Source of the DNA: Microterricola gilva
GTDB lineage: Bacteria > Actinomycetota > Actinomycetes > Actinomycetales > Microbacteriaceae
Assembly (NCBI RefSeq): GCF_004217495.1
Contig: NZ_SHLC01000001.1
Coordinates: 2,046,001-2,110,000 of the forward strand
Direction of reading: 5' to 3'
Length of the DNA stretch: 64,000 nucleotides
Positions within the stretch are counted from its first letter, which is position 1. Every line of letters starts with the position of its first letter. Below are positions 43,841 through 52,448 of the stretch, one piece after another. The notes under the pieces were generated by a model. That model saw only the letters and a list, made by a program, of their open reading frames with translations, did no database searches and had not been told where the DNA came from. A program made the position numbers and the translations under genes.

Positions 43841-44654
43841 GTGCTGCCTCCTGCATGACATCGGCGAGCCGGCTTCGCACATAGCCCTCGAGCTCGCGGA
43901 AGGCGTCACTCGCGTAGGCGTCTTCCGTGCGGGGACGGGGAAGGTTGACGTCGATGATCTCGGCGATCCGCCCTGGGCGCGCCGCCATCAGCACGATGCG
44001 GTCAGAGAGCACGATCGCTTCGGGCACCGAGTGCGTGACGAACATGACCGATTTGCGGTGGGTCTGCCAGAAGTCGAGCAGCCCGAGGCGCTGCTGGTCG
44101 CGGTTGATCTCGTCGAGCGCGGAGAACGGTTCGTCCATCAACAGCAGTGCCGGATCGAACGCGAACGCACGCGCGATCGCGACCCGCTGCTGCATGCCTC
44201 CTGAGAGCTGCTTGGGGAATTTCTCCAGAGCGTGACCGAGGCCGAACGAGGTCAAGAGCTCATCCGGGTCGCGCAGTGTTCGCCCGGCATTTGCGGCCGG
44301 GTTGATCTGCAGGGGCAGCTTGACGTTGTCGCGAACCGAACGCCACGGCAGGAGCGCGGGTGCCTGCGGCACCAGCCCGATGAGCTTGCGCTTCGTCGCC
44401 TCCAGGACGGAGTCCGTCCCGATCGTGACGGAGCCACCGTCTGCCTCCAGGAGGCCGGCGACCACCTTCAGCAGAGTCGATTTCCCGCACCCACTTGGGC
44501 CGATGACCGAGACGAACTCTCCAGGTGCAACGGTCAGGTTGACGTCATCCAGGGCGAGCATCTCCTGCCCGGGCCGGCCGAACTTCTTCACGAGATGGGA
44601 GATCTCGACGCCGTGCCCGTTCGCGGTCACGTTCTCGGCGACGATCGCGGTCAC
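43833..44654 (-). CDS. ABC transporter ATP-binding protein (SsuB/TauB-like)
   Basis: The 273-residue ATPase is complete: Walker A GPSGCGKST (residues 52-60), Q-loop in GLVPQAPALLPW, signature LSGGMQQRVAIARA, Walker B LLLMDEP and the switch His in FVTHSVPEAI. A closing VNLPRPRTED segment is usual for the nitrate/sulfonate/NMT1 importer class. Its start overlaps the stop of the substrate-binding protein gene (ATGA, 44651-44654) and its end overlaps the permease gene. It powers the presumed flavin importer. Confidence 0.92.
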   Translation of the reverse strand: MTAIVAENVTANGHGVEISHLVKKFGRPGQEMLALDDVNLTVAPGEFVSVIGPSGCGKSTLLKVVAGLLEADGGSVTIGTDSVLEATKRKLIGLVPQAPALLPWRSVRDNVKLPLQINPAANAGRTLRDPDELLTSFGLGHALEKFPKQLSGGMQQRVAIARAFAFDPALLLMDEPFSALDEINRDQQRLGLLDFWQTHRKSVMFVTHSVPEAIVLSDRIVLMAARPGRIAEIIDVNLPRPRTEDAYASDAFRELEGYVRSRLADVMQEAAHV

Positions 44655-45766
44655 TTGGCGTCTCCGGGCCAGATCAGCTCACCGTCCGTGCCGTAGAGGT
44701 CCGCGACGATGTCGATGTCGATGATGTCCTCGACCGGAGGAATCTCCGTGACGGTTCCGAACTGCTTCACGATGTCGGAAGCGCCCTGCCACTGCGCAAC
44801 TGTCTGCACGCCTGGAGCACCCGCCTGGCTGTCGCGCACCCACTGCGATTCGATCGCCCAGGTGCGTGCCTGCTGCTCACGCGGGAATGCCTTGCCCTGG
44901 CCACCCTCCTCGGCGAGCCTGGTGATGATGTCCACGCAGTCGTCCTCGTCGGCGAGGCAGTGCTCGAGCGCCTTGAGACTTGCACGCATGAAGCTGGATG
45001 CCGCTTCCGGGTGGTCCTTCAAAAACTGAGTGTTGGTCTCCATGACGTTGTAGGTGCCCGTCACGCCCAGGTCAGCCGGCAGGAACTGGGAGAACTCCTC
45101 CCCCATCGCCTCGAGGGTCGCGCACTGGTTGGATGCGTAGCCGACGACGGCGTCGACCTGGCCACGGAGCACGACGGTCGGGTCGTAGTTGGTCATCTTG
45201 ATCAACTCGATCTGGTCGACGTCTGCGCCGGCGGCATCGAGCATCGCACCCGCGGTCGGCGTCAGGTTGATGAAGTAGCCGAGGGTCCCGCCTTCGAGGT
45301 CCTTCAGGCTCTTGATGTCCTTATTCGCGAAGATGCAGAACGGCGATGTGGTTCCGTACGTGGCGACGGCCGTCAGGTTCTTGCTGTTTGCTGCCGCCAT
45401 GAGCACGTCCTCAGCGGAGCCGAGTTCCGTGAACTGCCCCTTGCCGGACGACACGAGCTGCTGGCCGTTGCCGCCTGCTGCGTTGATCTCCACGTCGAGG
45501 CAGAGGTCATCGAAGTAGCCGAGCTCGTCCGCGATGAACACGTCGAGCTGGCCGGCACTGGCCGAGTAGCCGTACCCGGAAATGTAGGTGATGGGACCGG
45601 CCTCAGCGTTGCGGTCACAGGCCGCCTTGCTGATCGCTGCCTCGTCATAGTCGGGTGTCGATCCTACGGTTGCACCACTGCAGCCGGCCAGTACGGTCAC
45701 TCCAACGAGAACACTGACGAGGGCCGCAGCGCGACGCCCTCCCGATTTCGGATTGATCAAAATCAT
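44651..45766 (-). CDS. ABC transporter substrate-binding lipoprotein (NMT1/THI5-like), presumed flavin importer
   Basis: From ATG 45766 the product is 371 residues. A lipoprotein signal peptide ends at Cys29 in VTVLAGCSG. The rest is an NMT1/THI5-like periplasmic-binding fold: GYSASAGQLDVFIADELGYF, the GGNGQQLVSSGKGQF helix start, LKDLEGGTLGYFI and GQVDAVVGYASNQC. Six or more cysteines in the mature part may form disulfides. Family members bind pyrimidine-like and vitamin ligands, consistent with an isoalloxazine substrate. GAAAGG is about seven bases before the start. A promoter with the operator-like motif shared with rcaBA lies upstream. First gene of the five-gene operon. Confidence 0.83.
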   Translation of the reverse strand: MILINPKSGGRRAAALVSVLVGVTVLAGCSGATVGSTPDYDEAAISKAACDRNAEAGPITYISGYGYSASAGQLDVFIADELGYFDDLCLDVEINAAGGNGQQLVSSGKGQFTELGSAEDVLMAAANSKNLTAVATYGTTSPFCIFANKDIKSLKDLEGGTLGYFINLTPTAGAMLDAAGADVDQIELIKMTNYDPTVVLRGQVDAVVGYASNQCATLEAMGEEFSQFLPADLGVTGTYNVMETNTQFLKDHPEAASSFMRASLKALEHCLADEDDCVDIITRLAEEGGQGKAFPREQQARTWAIESQWVRDSQAGAPGVQTVAQWQGASDIVKQFGTVTEIPPVEDIIDIDIVADLYGTDGELIWPGDAK

Positions 45767-45798
45767 TCGCCTTTCGTCATTGATGGCTTGGTTTTCAC

Positions 45799-45827
45799 GA
45801 TAGTAGTCAAGTTTGATTGATTGCACA
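45799..45827 (-). promoter_or_regulatory. Promoter and operator-like motif of the importer-rcaED operon
   Basis: On the minus strand TTGTGC (-35) and TACTAT (-10) are 17 bp apart. Between them and overlapping the -10 box lies CAAACTTGACTA, which differs by one base from CAAATTTGACTA at the rcaBA promoter. In both cases the motif abuts the -10 hexamer, as expected for a repressor. Confidence 0.65.
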
Positions 45828-45922
45828 ACGACTAGTCCAAGAGTCTGTGATTTCTCGGTGGCGATCAGGTCGTCGCGATCCACTACCCCATCTGCGCTTG
45901 CAGGCGGCACGCGGATGCTACG

Positions 45923-45954
45923 AAAAAGGGAGGCAAGCCAATGGCTCACCTCCC
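45923..45954 (-). terminator. Rho-independent terminator after the GH29-like gene
   Basis: On the minus strand GGGAGG pairs with CCTCCC, with an inner AGCC/GGCT stem, followed directly by TTTTTCG. It stops the giant secreted-protein transcript before the importer operon's promoter. Confidence 0.8.
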
Positions 45955-45970
45955 TCCTTCCTGCTGGTGA

Positions 45971-48900
45971 CTACTGCACCGTCACCACCACGCGCGCGTT
46001 GACATCCGTGCCGGCGATGGAACCGGTGAAGGTGAACCATCCGGGCTTCGCGAGCTTGTCGGCCGGAACACTCTCCCAGTCGACGCCCACCGAGCCGGTC
46101 GAGCCGTCGCTGTACACCGCGTCAAGCTCGGCTGGCAGCTCAGGCTGCTGCCCGACGGCGGTGGTCACCGGCGGGGCGGAGGCCTCGACGATGCTCTTCA
46201 CGCCCGCCGGTCCGAATGCGCTGAACTCCGCAAGCCCGACCTCCCCCTTCAGCGCCTGGTTATCGAAGGTGTTGTTCGGGTCGAGGGTGAACTTCAGCCA
46301 CGATGTGGTCACGGGAGCATCCAGCTTGATGATGTTGTCAGGCTGGCCGTTCCACGCGATACCCGTGACGAGCTTGCTGCCGCCCTCCCACTCCAACAGT
46401 CCTTCCGCAATCTGATTGACCTCATGCCCACGATCGACCAGGTTGACCCGATCGATCTGCACCGGGCCGGAGAATTCCAGCTTGATCCACGGCGCGACAT
46501 CCGTCTGCTTCGACGCCCAGGAGCTCGCCTTGTCGCTGTCGACGGCCTTGGATCCGACGTAGCGCGCGTCCTGATTGTCGCCGTTGGGGACACCGTTCGC
46601 GTCGCGCACCGACGAGACGGTCACGGTCGCCGAGCTCGCGATGTTCTCCCCGGTCGCGGTGAGCTGAACCGGATCCGAGGTGATCGTCTGGCCGCCGTAG
46701 GTGACGGAGACCCGCACGGTCGACTGGACGGCGCCTGTCACCGGTTCGGTCAACACGATGGTGTTGCTGCTTCCCACCTGCGCCAGCCTCGGGTCGCTGA
46801 ACTCGAACGTCGTGGTCGTCTCTGCGGGATTCGCCGCGGCTCCTGTGTTGAGAGTCGTCTCCACCGTTGCCACGACTGGTTCACCCACTCGGATGACGCC
46901 GCCACTCAGCGAGAGCTGCACGCTCTGTGCGTAGCCAGGCAACGACAGGCGCCCGTCCGCATCCACTTCCACGTAGAAGAAGTCCATCGCACGGTAACCA
47001 TCGAGGTTCGCGTTGACCGTGATCTTCGCCTGCCCCTTCGCGGCGCCGGTGATCAGCCCGTCGGCCGAGACCGACGCGACATCCACATTGTCGCTGAGGA
47101 TGGAGACCGCGCTTTGCGGCACCGAGACCGCATCGCCCTGGAAGGACCGTCCGGCGATGTCCACCGTGGCGGTGCGCGCGTCGTCGCCGAGTTGCGGAGC
47201 CGCCTCGATGCCGGCCAGCCCGGTCATCTCGTGCGCGGCCTGGATTCGCACCTCGAGCAGGTCCACGGCCGCACCGGCCGAGCCGTCGGGGAACGCGACC
47301 CGCACGTGCTGGGCGACCCCGGTCAGCGGGTAGGAATTGAACGCGCCCCAGAACACGGAGCCGCTGGGTCCCGACGCGGAGTGCGCGTCGGTCCAGGTCT
47401 CGCCGTCGACGCTCGTCTGGATGACGATCGTCCTGGGCGTGTTCACATACTGCTGGCCGCCCTCGTTGAAAGCCAGATCGACGCTGGAGAGCTCGGTCGG
47501 GGCGGCGAGGTCGAACTGCGCCCAGGACGCACCATCGGCCGCCGCACTCCATCCGGAGCCCCGCGGGTGCCCGGCGTCGATGATGATGCCGTCGCTCAAC
47601 GTCGTAGCAGCATCGGATGCGTCGCTGGTCGTGATCGTCGCGGAGGGTGCGACGTCACGGGTCGGCAGGAGATCGAAGAACACACGGTTGGTGGTGACGG
47701 TCTTCCCATCGAGCGCGGCTTCACCCCAGACAACCATGCGCGTCGCTTCAGTGACCTGTGGCGTGCTGAGCTTCCCCTTGGCGAAGCCGAAGCTGTTCAC
47801 CTCGGTGATCGCGATCGGCTCGGTCTTCGTTCCACCGTCGAGGTCGACGACGCCCGCGTGCCACGTGACGTCGGCCGCATCCAGTCGGATCGACTGCCCC
47901 TTCGCCGAGCGGCCGTCGACTGTGTAGCCCAGATCGACGCCCTGCGTGAAGGTGCCGAACGTTTCCTTGCCCTCGATCCGCAGCACGGCGCTGCTCAGCT
48001 CTTCGCCGATGTAGGCGATGCCGTTGAGAACCGACACCGTGACCGTGGTGCTCTTCTTGACGCCCTCAGCCTTGACCGAGACCGTGACCTCGGCTGAGCC
48101 ATCGGCACCGGGGGCGATCAGGCCGTCCTTGCCCACGGCAACGACCTTCTTGTCCGAGCTCTTGTATTTCACCTGGTCGAGCTCCGCCGGCAGCGCAGGG
48201 TAGGTCATGTAGCCACCGACCTCGAGCTGAAGCCGACCCTCGTCCAGAGCGTGCGCGTCGACGGTGACATCCGTCAGTGCGTACGTCCGCGCCTTGTTCC
48301 TGGTCTCGATCTTGATGATCGTGTCGACCGGGTCGACGCTCACATCCGAGAGGTCGAGCGCGAGTTCTTCGCCGTTCTGCGTGCTGCTGATCTTCGAGCC
48401 GTCGTTGAGCAGGGTGACGGAGGTCACCTTGTCGGTGATCCCGCCGACCGTCAGCTGCCCGTCCTGGATGGCGTCAAAGCCCTTCTTGCCGTCGGGACCC
48501 GCGATGATGTGCAGGTAGATGTTGTTGTCACGGTGCGTGGCGTAGCCCCACTGCGGGCCGGTGCTCGCGGTAGGGAATGCGAACTTCTCGGCGTTACCTA
48601 GACCGTCATCCTCATATCCATAGCCGGGGAGGAAGAACGGCGTCGTTCCTGAGACCGATTCGAGCAGGTTGATTCCCGGAGCCGGCGCGTACCAGTCTGC
48701 CAACTCGTCACGGATCTCGATGAACTCCTGGGCGCCCTTCGGATAGCGTGTCGCCATCTCCGTCGGTGAGTGCCAGTTCGGTCCGCGGCCGTCGTTCACG
48801 GTCTGGTCGTTGTTGTCGACGTATCCGCGACCCGCGTTCATGATCGTCTCTTGCGCCACGAGTCGGAAGTCGTCACGCTGCGGATAGTACGGCGAATCCT

Positions 48901-51073
48901 GGTTCCGGGTGCCGAGGATCTTCCATGGCTCCATCGGAGTCCGCTTCACAAGGTGGTTGGTCGCCGTGTTGGCGTAGATGTGGGATGCCTCGTCGGTGCG
49001 GATGTCGGGATCCCCGTATTCCTCGCCCCAGGCGTTGGAGTCGATCACCACGTCGGCGCTACGGTTGCGCACCGCGCTGTACATCACGTCGTAGTTCCCG
49101 CCCGGCATCGTCTGCGGGCCGTCGAAGTAGAGGTAACTGGGGTCGTATCGGTCAAGCAGGTCCTCGACGTTCTGCACGAACACGTCCGTGGAGAAGTGCT
49201 GAAGGCCGCCGCCCTCGGTGGCGTAGTACATGCCGACGTCCATACCGTAGCGGCGAATGGCGTCGACCATCGGCTTCAGGCCGTCGACAACGTTGCCGTC
49301 CTCTGCCTTGGGCAGGTACTTCTGGCGCTCGCCGGCTGGATCCGAGAACTTCGATGGCCAGTGGTAATTCTGTTGCAGTGCCTCGAGCGACACCATTGCA
49401 AGCCCTTGGGCCTTGGCACGCGCCGCCCACTGGTCGACGGAGTAGTTGGGGTCGACGAAGTAGTTGTAGATCGGCGCAGAGTGCGTGAGCGCGCTGACCC
49501 GCCCTTCCTCGAACTTTCGGTTCGGGCGATCCTGCACCGTGAGCGTGAACTGCTTCTTCGCCGTCGCGCCGGCACCGTCGGTCACCCGGAGGGTGAAGGT
49601 GTAGTCGCCGATGCGGGCGTCGGGGCTGATGATCCCCTTCGTGCTGGACAGGTCGACTGCGCCATCGACGAGCCCGTCTGCGATGGTGCCGTCCGGGTTC
49701 AGCTCGAGGCCCTTCGGGAGTTCTCCGTCGATCAGCTCCCAGGTGTAGCCGGGCTTTCCACCGCTCGCGAGGAACTGGAACGGCGATGCGGAGACGCCAT
49801 AGCTATTGCCTGTGGTCGACTTGTTCCAGACATATGGCCACTCGAGGTAGCCGGTAGGCAGCGCGCCCTTCGGCAACGCACCCTTGTCGGCACCCTTGCT
49901 ACTCAGGGGCTGAGTGTCGATGCGCAGTTTCTTGGATGGTCCGGCCACCGAGGTGAGGATGCCATCGACCCGGTTGCCGCTCGCGTCGCTGATGCGGCCG
50001 TAGAAGCCGAGATAGGCGACGTTCTGGTCCTTCGCGACCGGTACGCCGTTCGCGTTGAGGTCCTCGGTGTAGGTGTGCTCGATCTGCAGGAGAACCTTGT
50101 TCCATCCCGCCTTCAGCTGCACCTCTTGCCGGGTCAGGTCCTTCTGGACCTCGACCGGAGTGCTGGGGGCGGTGACACAGTTGTCGTTCACATACAGGCG
50201 GTACGAGCCGCTGGCACCGACGTTGACGAAGGCCTTCTTGGCTTCCGGGCTGTAGACGTAGCTGTGTGCGTAGACGAACTTGTTGCGCGTGTCCTCGCCC
50301 CTCTTCACCTCGAAGTAGCCGGACAGGTCCTGGTAGTCGTCGTAGTTGCGGTTGTATACCCGGTCGTCGAAGTACTCCCACGTGCTGGACTCGGCGGCGT
50401 CGCCGAGCGCACCGCCGACGACCGGCGTGATGGCTTCGCTGCCTTCCGCCGGCTCGGCACGCTGATAGACCTCGATCTCGGACAGCCCAGTGATGGCGGG
50501 GTACGGGGAGAGACCGGGATCGATGTCGATGGACATTGCCACGACATCGCGCAGGGTGCTCTCGTGTATGTAGGTGGTGGGCGAACTCGGAGCAGCGGAG
50601 GTGCTGGTCACACGCGGGGAGGTGACGACAGAGCCGTCTGCGAGCGTGAAGGTGATCTCGTAGTACTCGTTCACGTGCCGCGAATCGCCCCACTGCGCCA
50701 GCCGGACCTCGTTGAGCGCGATCGGCGACGCCCAGGTGAGCGTGACCCGCGGTGCCGAATCGTTCTCGGTGACCCACTGCTTGCGGAGGTTGCCATCGAC
50801 GAGCTGTGCAGGTGGGTTCACGGTCATGGACGACGAAGCCGTCACCGTCGAGGTCGGCGCGAGGTTCTTGACCTCAGCAACCTCGCAGCCATAGATTCCA
50901 TCGGCGACTGCCGAGTCGAACGGTCCGGACACCAGCCACGAGTTGATGAACGGGGCGGTGCCAGTGGCCTGCTGCGCAAGCGCAGGGCTGACGGATGCTC
51001 CGAAGACCATCGTGGTCGAGACCAGCGCGGCCGCGCCGAGGACCGCTAGTGGTTTATCGCGCAATAACTTCAT
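45971..51073 (-). CDS. Large secreted multidomain GH29-like glycoside hydrolase (alpha-L-fucosidase family)
   Basis: The 1700-residue product has a signal peptide (residues 1-33, ending PALAQ). A discoidin (F5/8C)-like domain lies about 65-215, a beta-sandwich about 255-370 and a putative-Ig (He_PIG) domain about 430-525. A TIM-barrel of GH29 type follows, about 530-850 (GMYYATEGGG, then YDPSYLYFDG with candidate nucleophile Asp651). Downstream are Big_2 repeats, two further F5/8C-like modules (SDASDAATTLSDGIIIDAGH and DNQDARYVGSKAVDSDKASS) and a C-terminal Big_4-like domain. No LPXTG or other sorting signal is seen. It should release fucose or a related sugar outside the cell. AAGGAG precedes ATG 51073; the LacI gene is upstream. 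Confidence 0.8.
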   Translation of the reverse strand: MKLLRDKPLAVLGAAALVSTTMVFGASVSPALAQQATGTAPFINSWLVSGPFDSAVADGIYGCEVAEVKNLAPTSTVTASSSMTVNPPAQLVDGNLRKQWVTENDSAPRVTLTWASPIALNEVRLAQWGDSRHVNEYYEITFTLADGSVVTSPRVTSTSAAPSSPTTYIHESTLRDVVAMSIDIDPGLSPYPAITGLSEIEVYQRAEPAEGSEAITPVVGGALGDAAESSTWEYFDDRVYNRNYDDYQDLSGYFEVKRGEDTRNKFVYAHSYVYSPEAKKAFVNVGASGSYRLYVNDNCVTAPSTPVEVQKDLTRQEVQLKAGWNKVLLQIEHTYTEDLNANGVPVAKDQNVAYLGFYGRISDASGNRVDGILTSVAGPSKKLRIDTQPLSSKGADKGALPKGALPTGYLEWPYVWNKSTTGNSYGVSASPFQFLASGGKPGYTWELIDGELPKGLELNPDGTIADGLVDGAVDLSSTKGIISPDARIGDYTFTLRVTDGAGATAKKQFTLTVQDRPNRKFEEGRVSALTHSAPIYNYFVDPNYSVDQWAARAKAQGLAMVSLEALQQNYHWPSKFSDPAGERQKYLPKAEDGNVVDGLKPMVDAIRRYGMDVGMYYATEGGGLQHFSTDVFVQNVEDLLDRYDPSYLYFDGPQTMPGGNYDVMYSAVRNRSADVVIDSNAWGEEYGDPDIRTDEASHIYANTATNHLVKRTPMEPWKILGTRNQDSPYYPQRDDFRLVAQETIMNAGRGYVDNNDQTVNDGRGPNWHSPTEMATRYPKGAQEFIEIRDELADWYAPAPGINLLESVSGTTPFFLPGYGYEDDGLGNAEKFAFPTASTGPQWGYATHRDNNIYLHIIAGPDGKKGFDAIQDGQLTVGGITDKVTSVTLLNDGSKISSTQNGEELALDLSDVSVDPVDTIIKIETRNKARTYALTDVTVDAHALDEGRLQLEVGGYMTYPALPAELDQVKYKSSDKKVVAVGKDGLIAPGADGSAEVTVSVKAEGVKKSTTVTVSVLNGIAYIGEELSSAVLRIEGKETFGTFTQGVDLGYTVDGRSAKGQSIRLDAADVTWHAGVVDLDGGTKTEPIAITEVNSFGFAKGKLSTPQVTEATRMVVWGEAALDGKTVTTNRVFFDLLPTRDVAPSATITTSDASDAATTLSDGIIIDAGHPRGSGWSAAADGASWAQFDLAAPTELSSVDLAFNEGGQQYVNTPRTIVIQTSVDGETWTDAHSASGPSGSVFWGAFNSYPLTGVAQHVRVAFPDGSAGAAVDLLEVRIQAAHEMTGLAGIEAAPQLGDDARTATVDIAGRSFQGDAVSVPQSAVSILSDNVDVASVSADGLITGAAKGQAKITVNANLDGYRAMDFFYVEVDADGRLSLPGYAQSVQLSLSGGVIRVGEPVVATVETTLNTGAAANPAETTTTFEFSDPRLAQVGSSNTIVLTEPVTGAVQSTVRVSVTYGGQTITSDPVQLTATGENIASSATVTVSSVRDANGVPNGDNQDARYVGSKAVDSDKASSWASKQTDVAPWIKLEFSGPVQIDRVNLVDRGHEVNQIAEGLLEWEGGSKLVTGIAWNGQPDNIIKLDAPVTTSWLKFTLDPNNTFDNQALKGEVGLAEFSAFGPAGVKSIVEASAPPVTTAVGQQPELPAELDAVYSDGSTGSVGVDWESVPADKLAKPGWFTFTGSIAGTDVNARVVVTVQ

Positions 51074-51228
51074 TGTTGCTCCTTTGCGGTGTCGGTTCTT
51101 CAGCGAACCAACGAGGGGGTCGGAGTGTTCTGTGGGGGAAAACTCGATCGCTGCGGTGCGCTTTCCACTCGGTTGCGTCAGCGCGACAGCGTCCGATCCC
51201 ACGATGAACACGGGACGTGCTTAAACGA

Positions 51229-51236
51229 TTAGCTAA
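51229..51236. promoter_or_regulatory. Candidate LacI operator upstream of the GH29-like gene
   Basis: TTAGCTAA is a perfect palindrome in an AT-rich patch between the LacI gene and the secreted hydrolase gene. LacI sites usually have such a central dyad. The patch is the only AT-rich interval in this 198-bp gap. Confidence 0.4.
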
Positions 51237-51271
51237 CTAAAGCAAACGAGCATCACTCTCGTCAAGCATCG

Positions 51272-52282
51272 CTACGACGAGGTCGAACCCCTGACGAAGA
51301 TCACGGGTTCCAGCTCGAGGAGCCTGTCCGGCTCGGTCGTCTCATTCAAGGCACGCGCCAGAACGAAATCGATGATGCGCGTGCGCATGTCGATCGCACC
51401 GACCGAGCTGATGCCCGCCCTCTCCGCTTGCCGCGAGTCGCCGATGCCGATGACAGCGACATCCTCCGGCACGCGTAGGCCCAGTTCTCGGGCGGTGTGC
51501 ACGGCAGCAAAGGCGGCGAAATCGGCCTCTGCGAAGATCGCACTCGGGCGATCCGGCCTGTTGAGTAGCAGCCTCGCCGCACGATACGGGTCGAGGAGGT
51601 CCTTCTCGTATTCGGCGATGTATCCGTCGGGCACATCGAGTCCGGCCCGCTTGAGAGTCTCGACATACACCTGCCGTCTCGGGCTTCCCGATGCCGACTC
51701 GTCCGTCGCCGACAGGCAGGCGACGGCCCGGTGACGTTCAAGCAGGTGCTCCACCGCCATCTGTGCCGCGAGGCGCTCATCGAATCGGATCACGTCAAAG
51801 CCGTCCGGCTCAAGTTCAGCGGAGTAGACCACGACCTTCCGCGCGAGCGGCCCAAGCGCCTTCCGCCATTGAGCGCTCTGCGTCACGCCCGCGGCAGCGA
51901 CGAAGGCAGCGTCGAACTCGCTGCGAGCAAGTGCCGCCGCGAAATCCGAGTCCAGGGCGATCAGTGTGGTCAGGCCATGTCTGGGAGCTTGATCTGTGAA
52001 CTCCTCTGCAATGCTCAGCGTCCACGGGTCGCCGAGCATGTGCAGGACGAGTTGCACGACGCCGGTGCGCCCGGTGCGAACCGACCGTGCCATGCGGTTC
52101 GGGTGGTACTGCAGCTCTGCAGCCGCTTCCCGCACTCGCACCGCGGTCTCTTCCGAGTACCGCGCTCCGCTCTTGTCGGTGCCGGTGAGCACGTAGGACG
52201 CCGTCGCCACAGACACGCCGGCGCGCTCCGCGACCTCCCGAAGCGTCACACGCTTCGCGTTGCCCTTCACCTGCTGAGTCAT
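51272..52282 (-). CDS. LacI-family transcriptional regulator
   Basis: The 336-residue protein has a LacI helix-turn-helix and hinge at residues 12-70 (TLREVAERAGVSVATASYVL, then YHPNRMARSVRTGRTG). A periplasmic-binding-like sugar domain follows, with DGFDVIRFDERLAAQMAVEH and PEDVAVIGIGDSRQAERAGI. It lies directly upstream of the GH29-like gene on the same strand, 198 bp apart, and most likely represses it until the released sugar or a fragment binds. The start follows a TAGGCT -10-like box by eight bases. Confidence 0.9.
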   Translation of the reverse strand: MTQQVKGNAKRVTLREVAERAGVSVATASYVLTGTDKSGARYSEETAVRVREAAAELQYHPNRMARSVRTGRTGVVQLVLHMLGDPWTLSIAEEFTDQAPRHGLTTLIALDSDFAAALARSEFDAAFVAAAGVTQSAQWRKALGPLARKVVVYSAELEPDGFDVIRFDERLAAQMAVEHLLERHRAVACLSATDESASGSPRRQVYVETLKRAGLDVPDGYIAEYEKDLLDPYRAARLLLNRPDRPSAIFAEADFAAFAAVHTARELGLRVPEDVAVIGIGDSRQAERAGISSVGAIDMRTRIIDFVLARALNETTEPDRLLELEPVIFVRGSTSS

Positions 52283-52448
52283 CGCGTCAGAGCCTAGTGG
52301 ATCGACTGGCGGGGCCAGGGGGTCACTGAAGGGTCACGCAGAGAATCTCCAGCGAACACGGTGAAGAGCGCCCACGCAGCAACTCGCTGCCTCCCCCAGA
52401 GCACCTCTCTCCGCCCTCCACATGGAACCGGAACACCAGGCCGACGTA

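Noticed and set aside
42995-45766. ABC importer as a nitrate, taurine or sulfonate system
   Set aside because: The family alone allows it, but no sulfur or nitrogen assimilation genes are present, and it is in one overlapping operon with RcaE-like and ribokinase genes.
46424-48097. Open frame of about 557 codons antisense to the GH29-like gene
   Set aside because: Compositional shadow rich in Arg/Asp/Gly; the opposite strand has continuous domain content.
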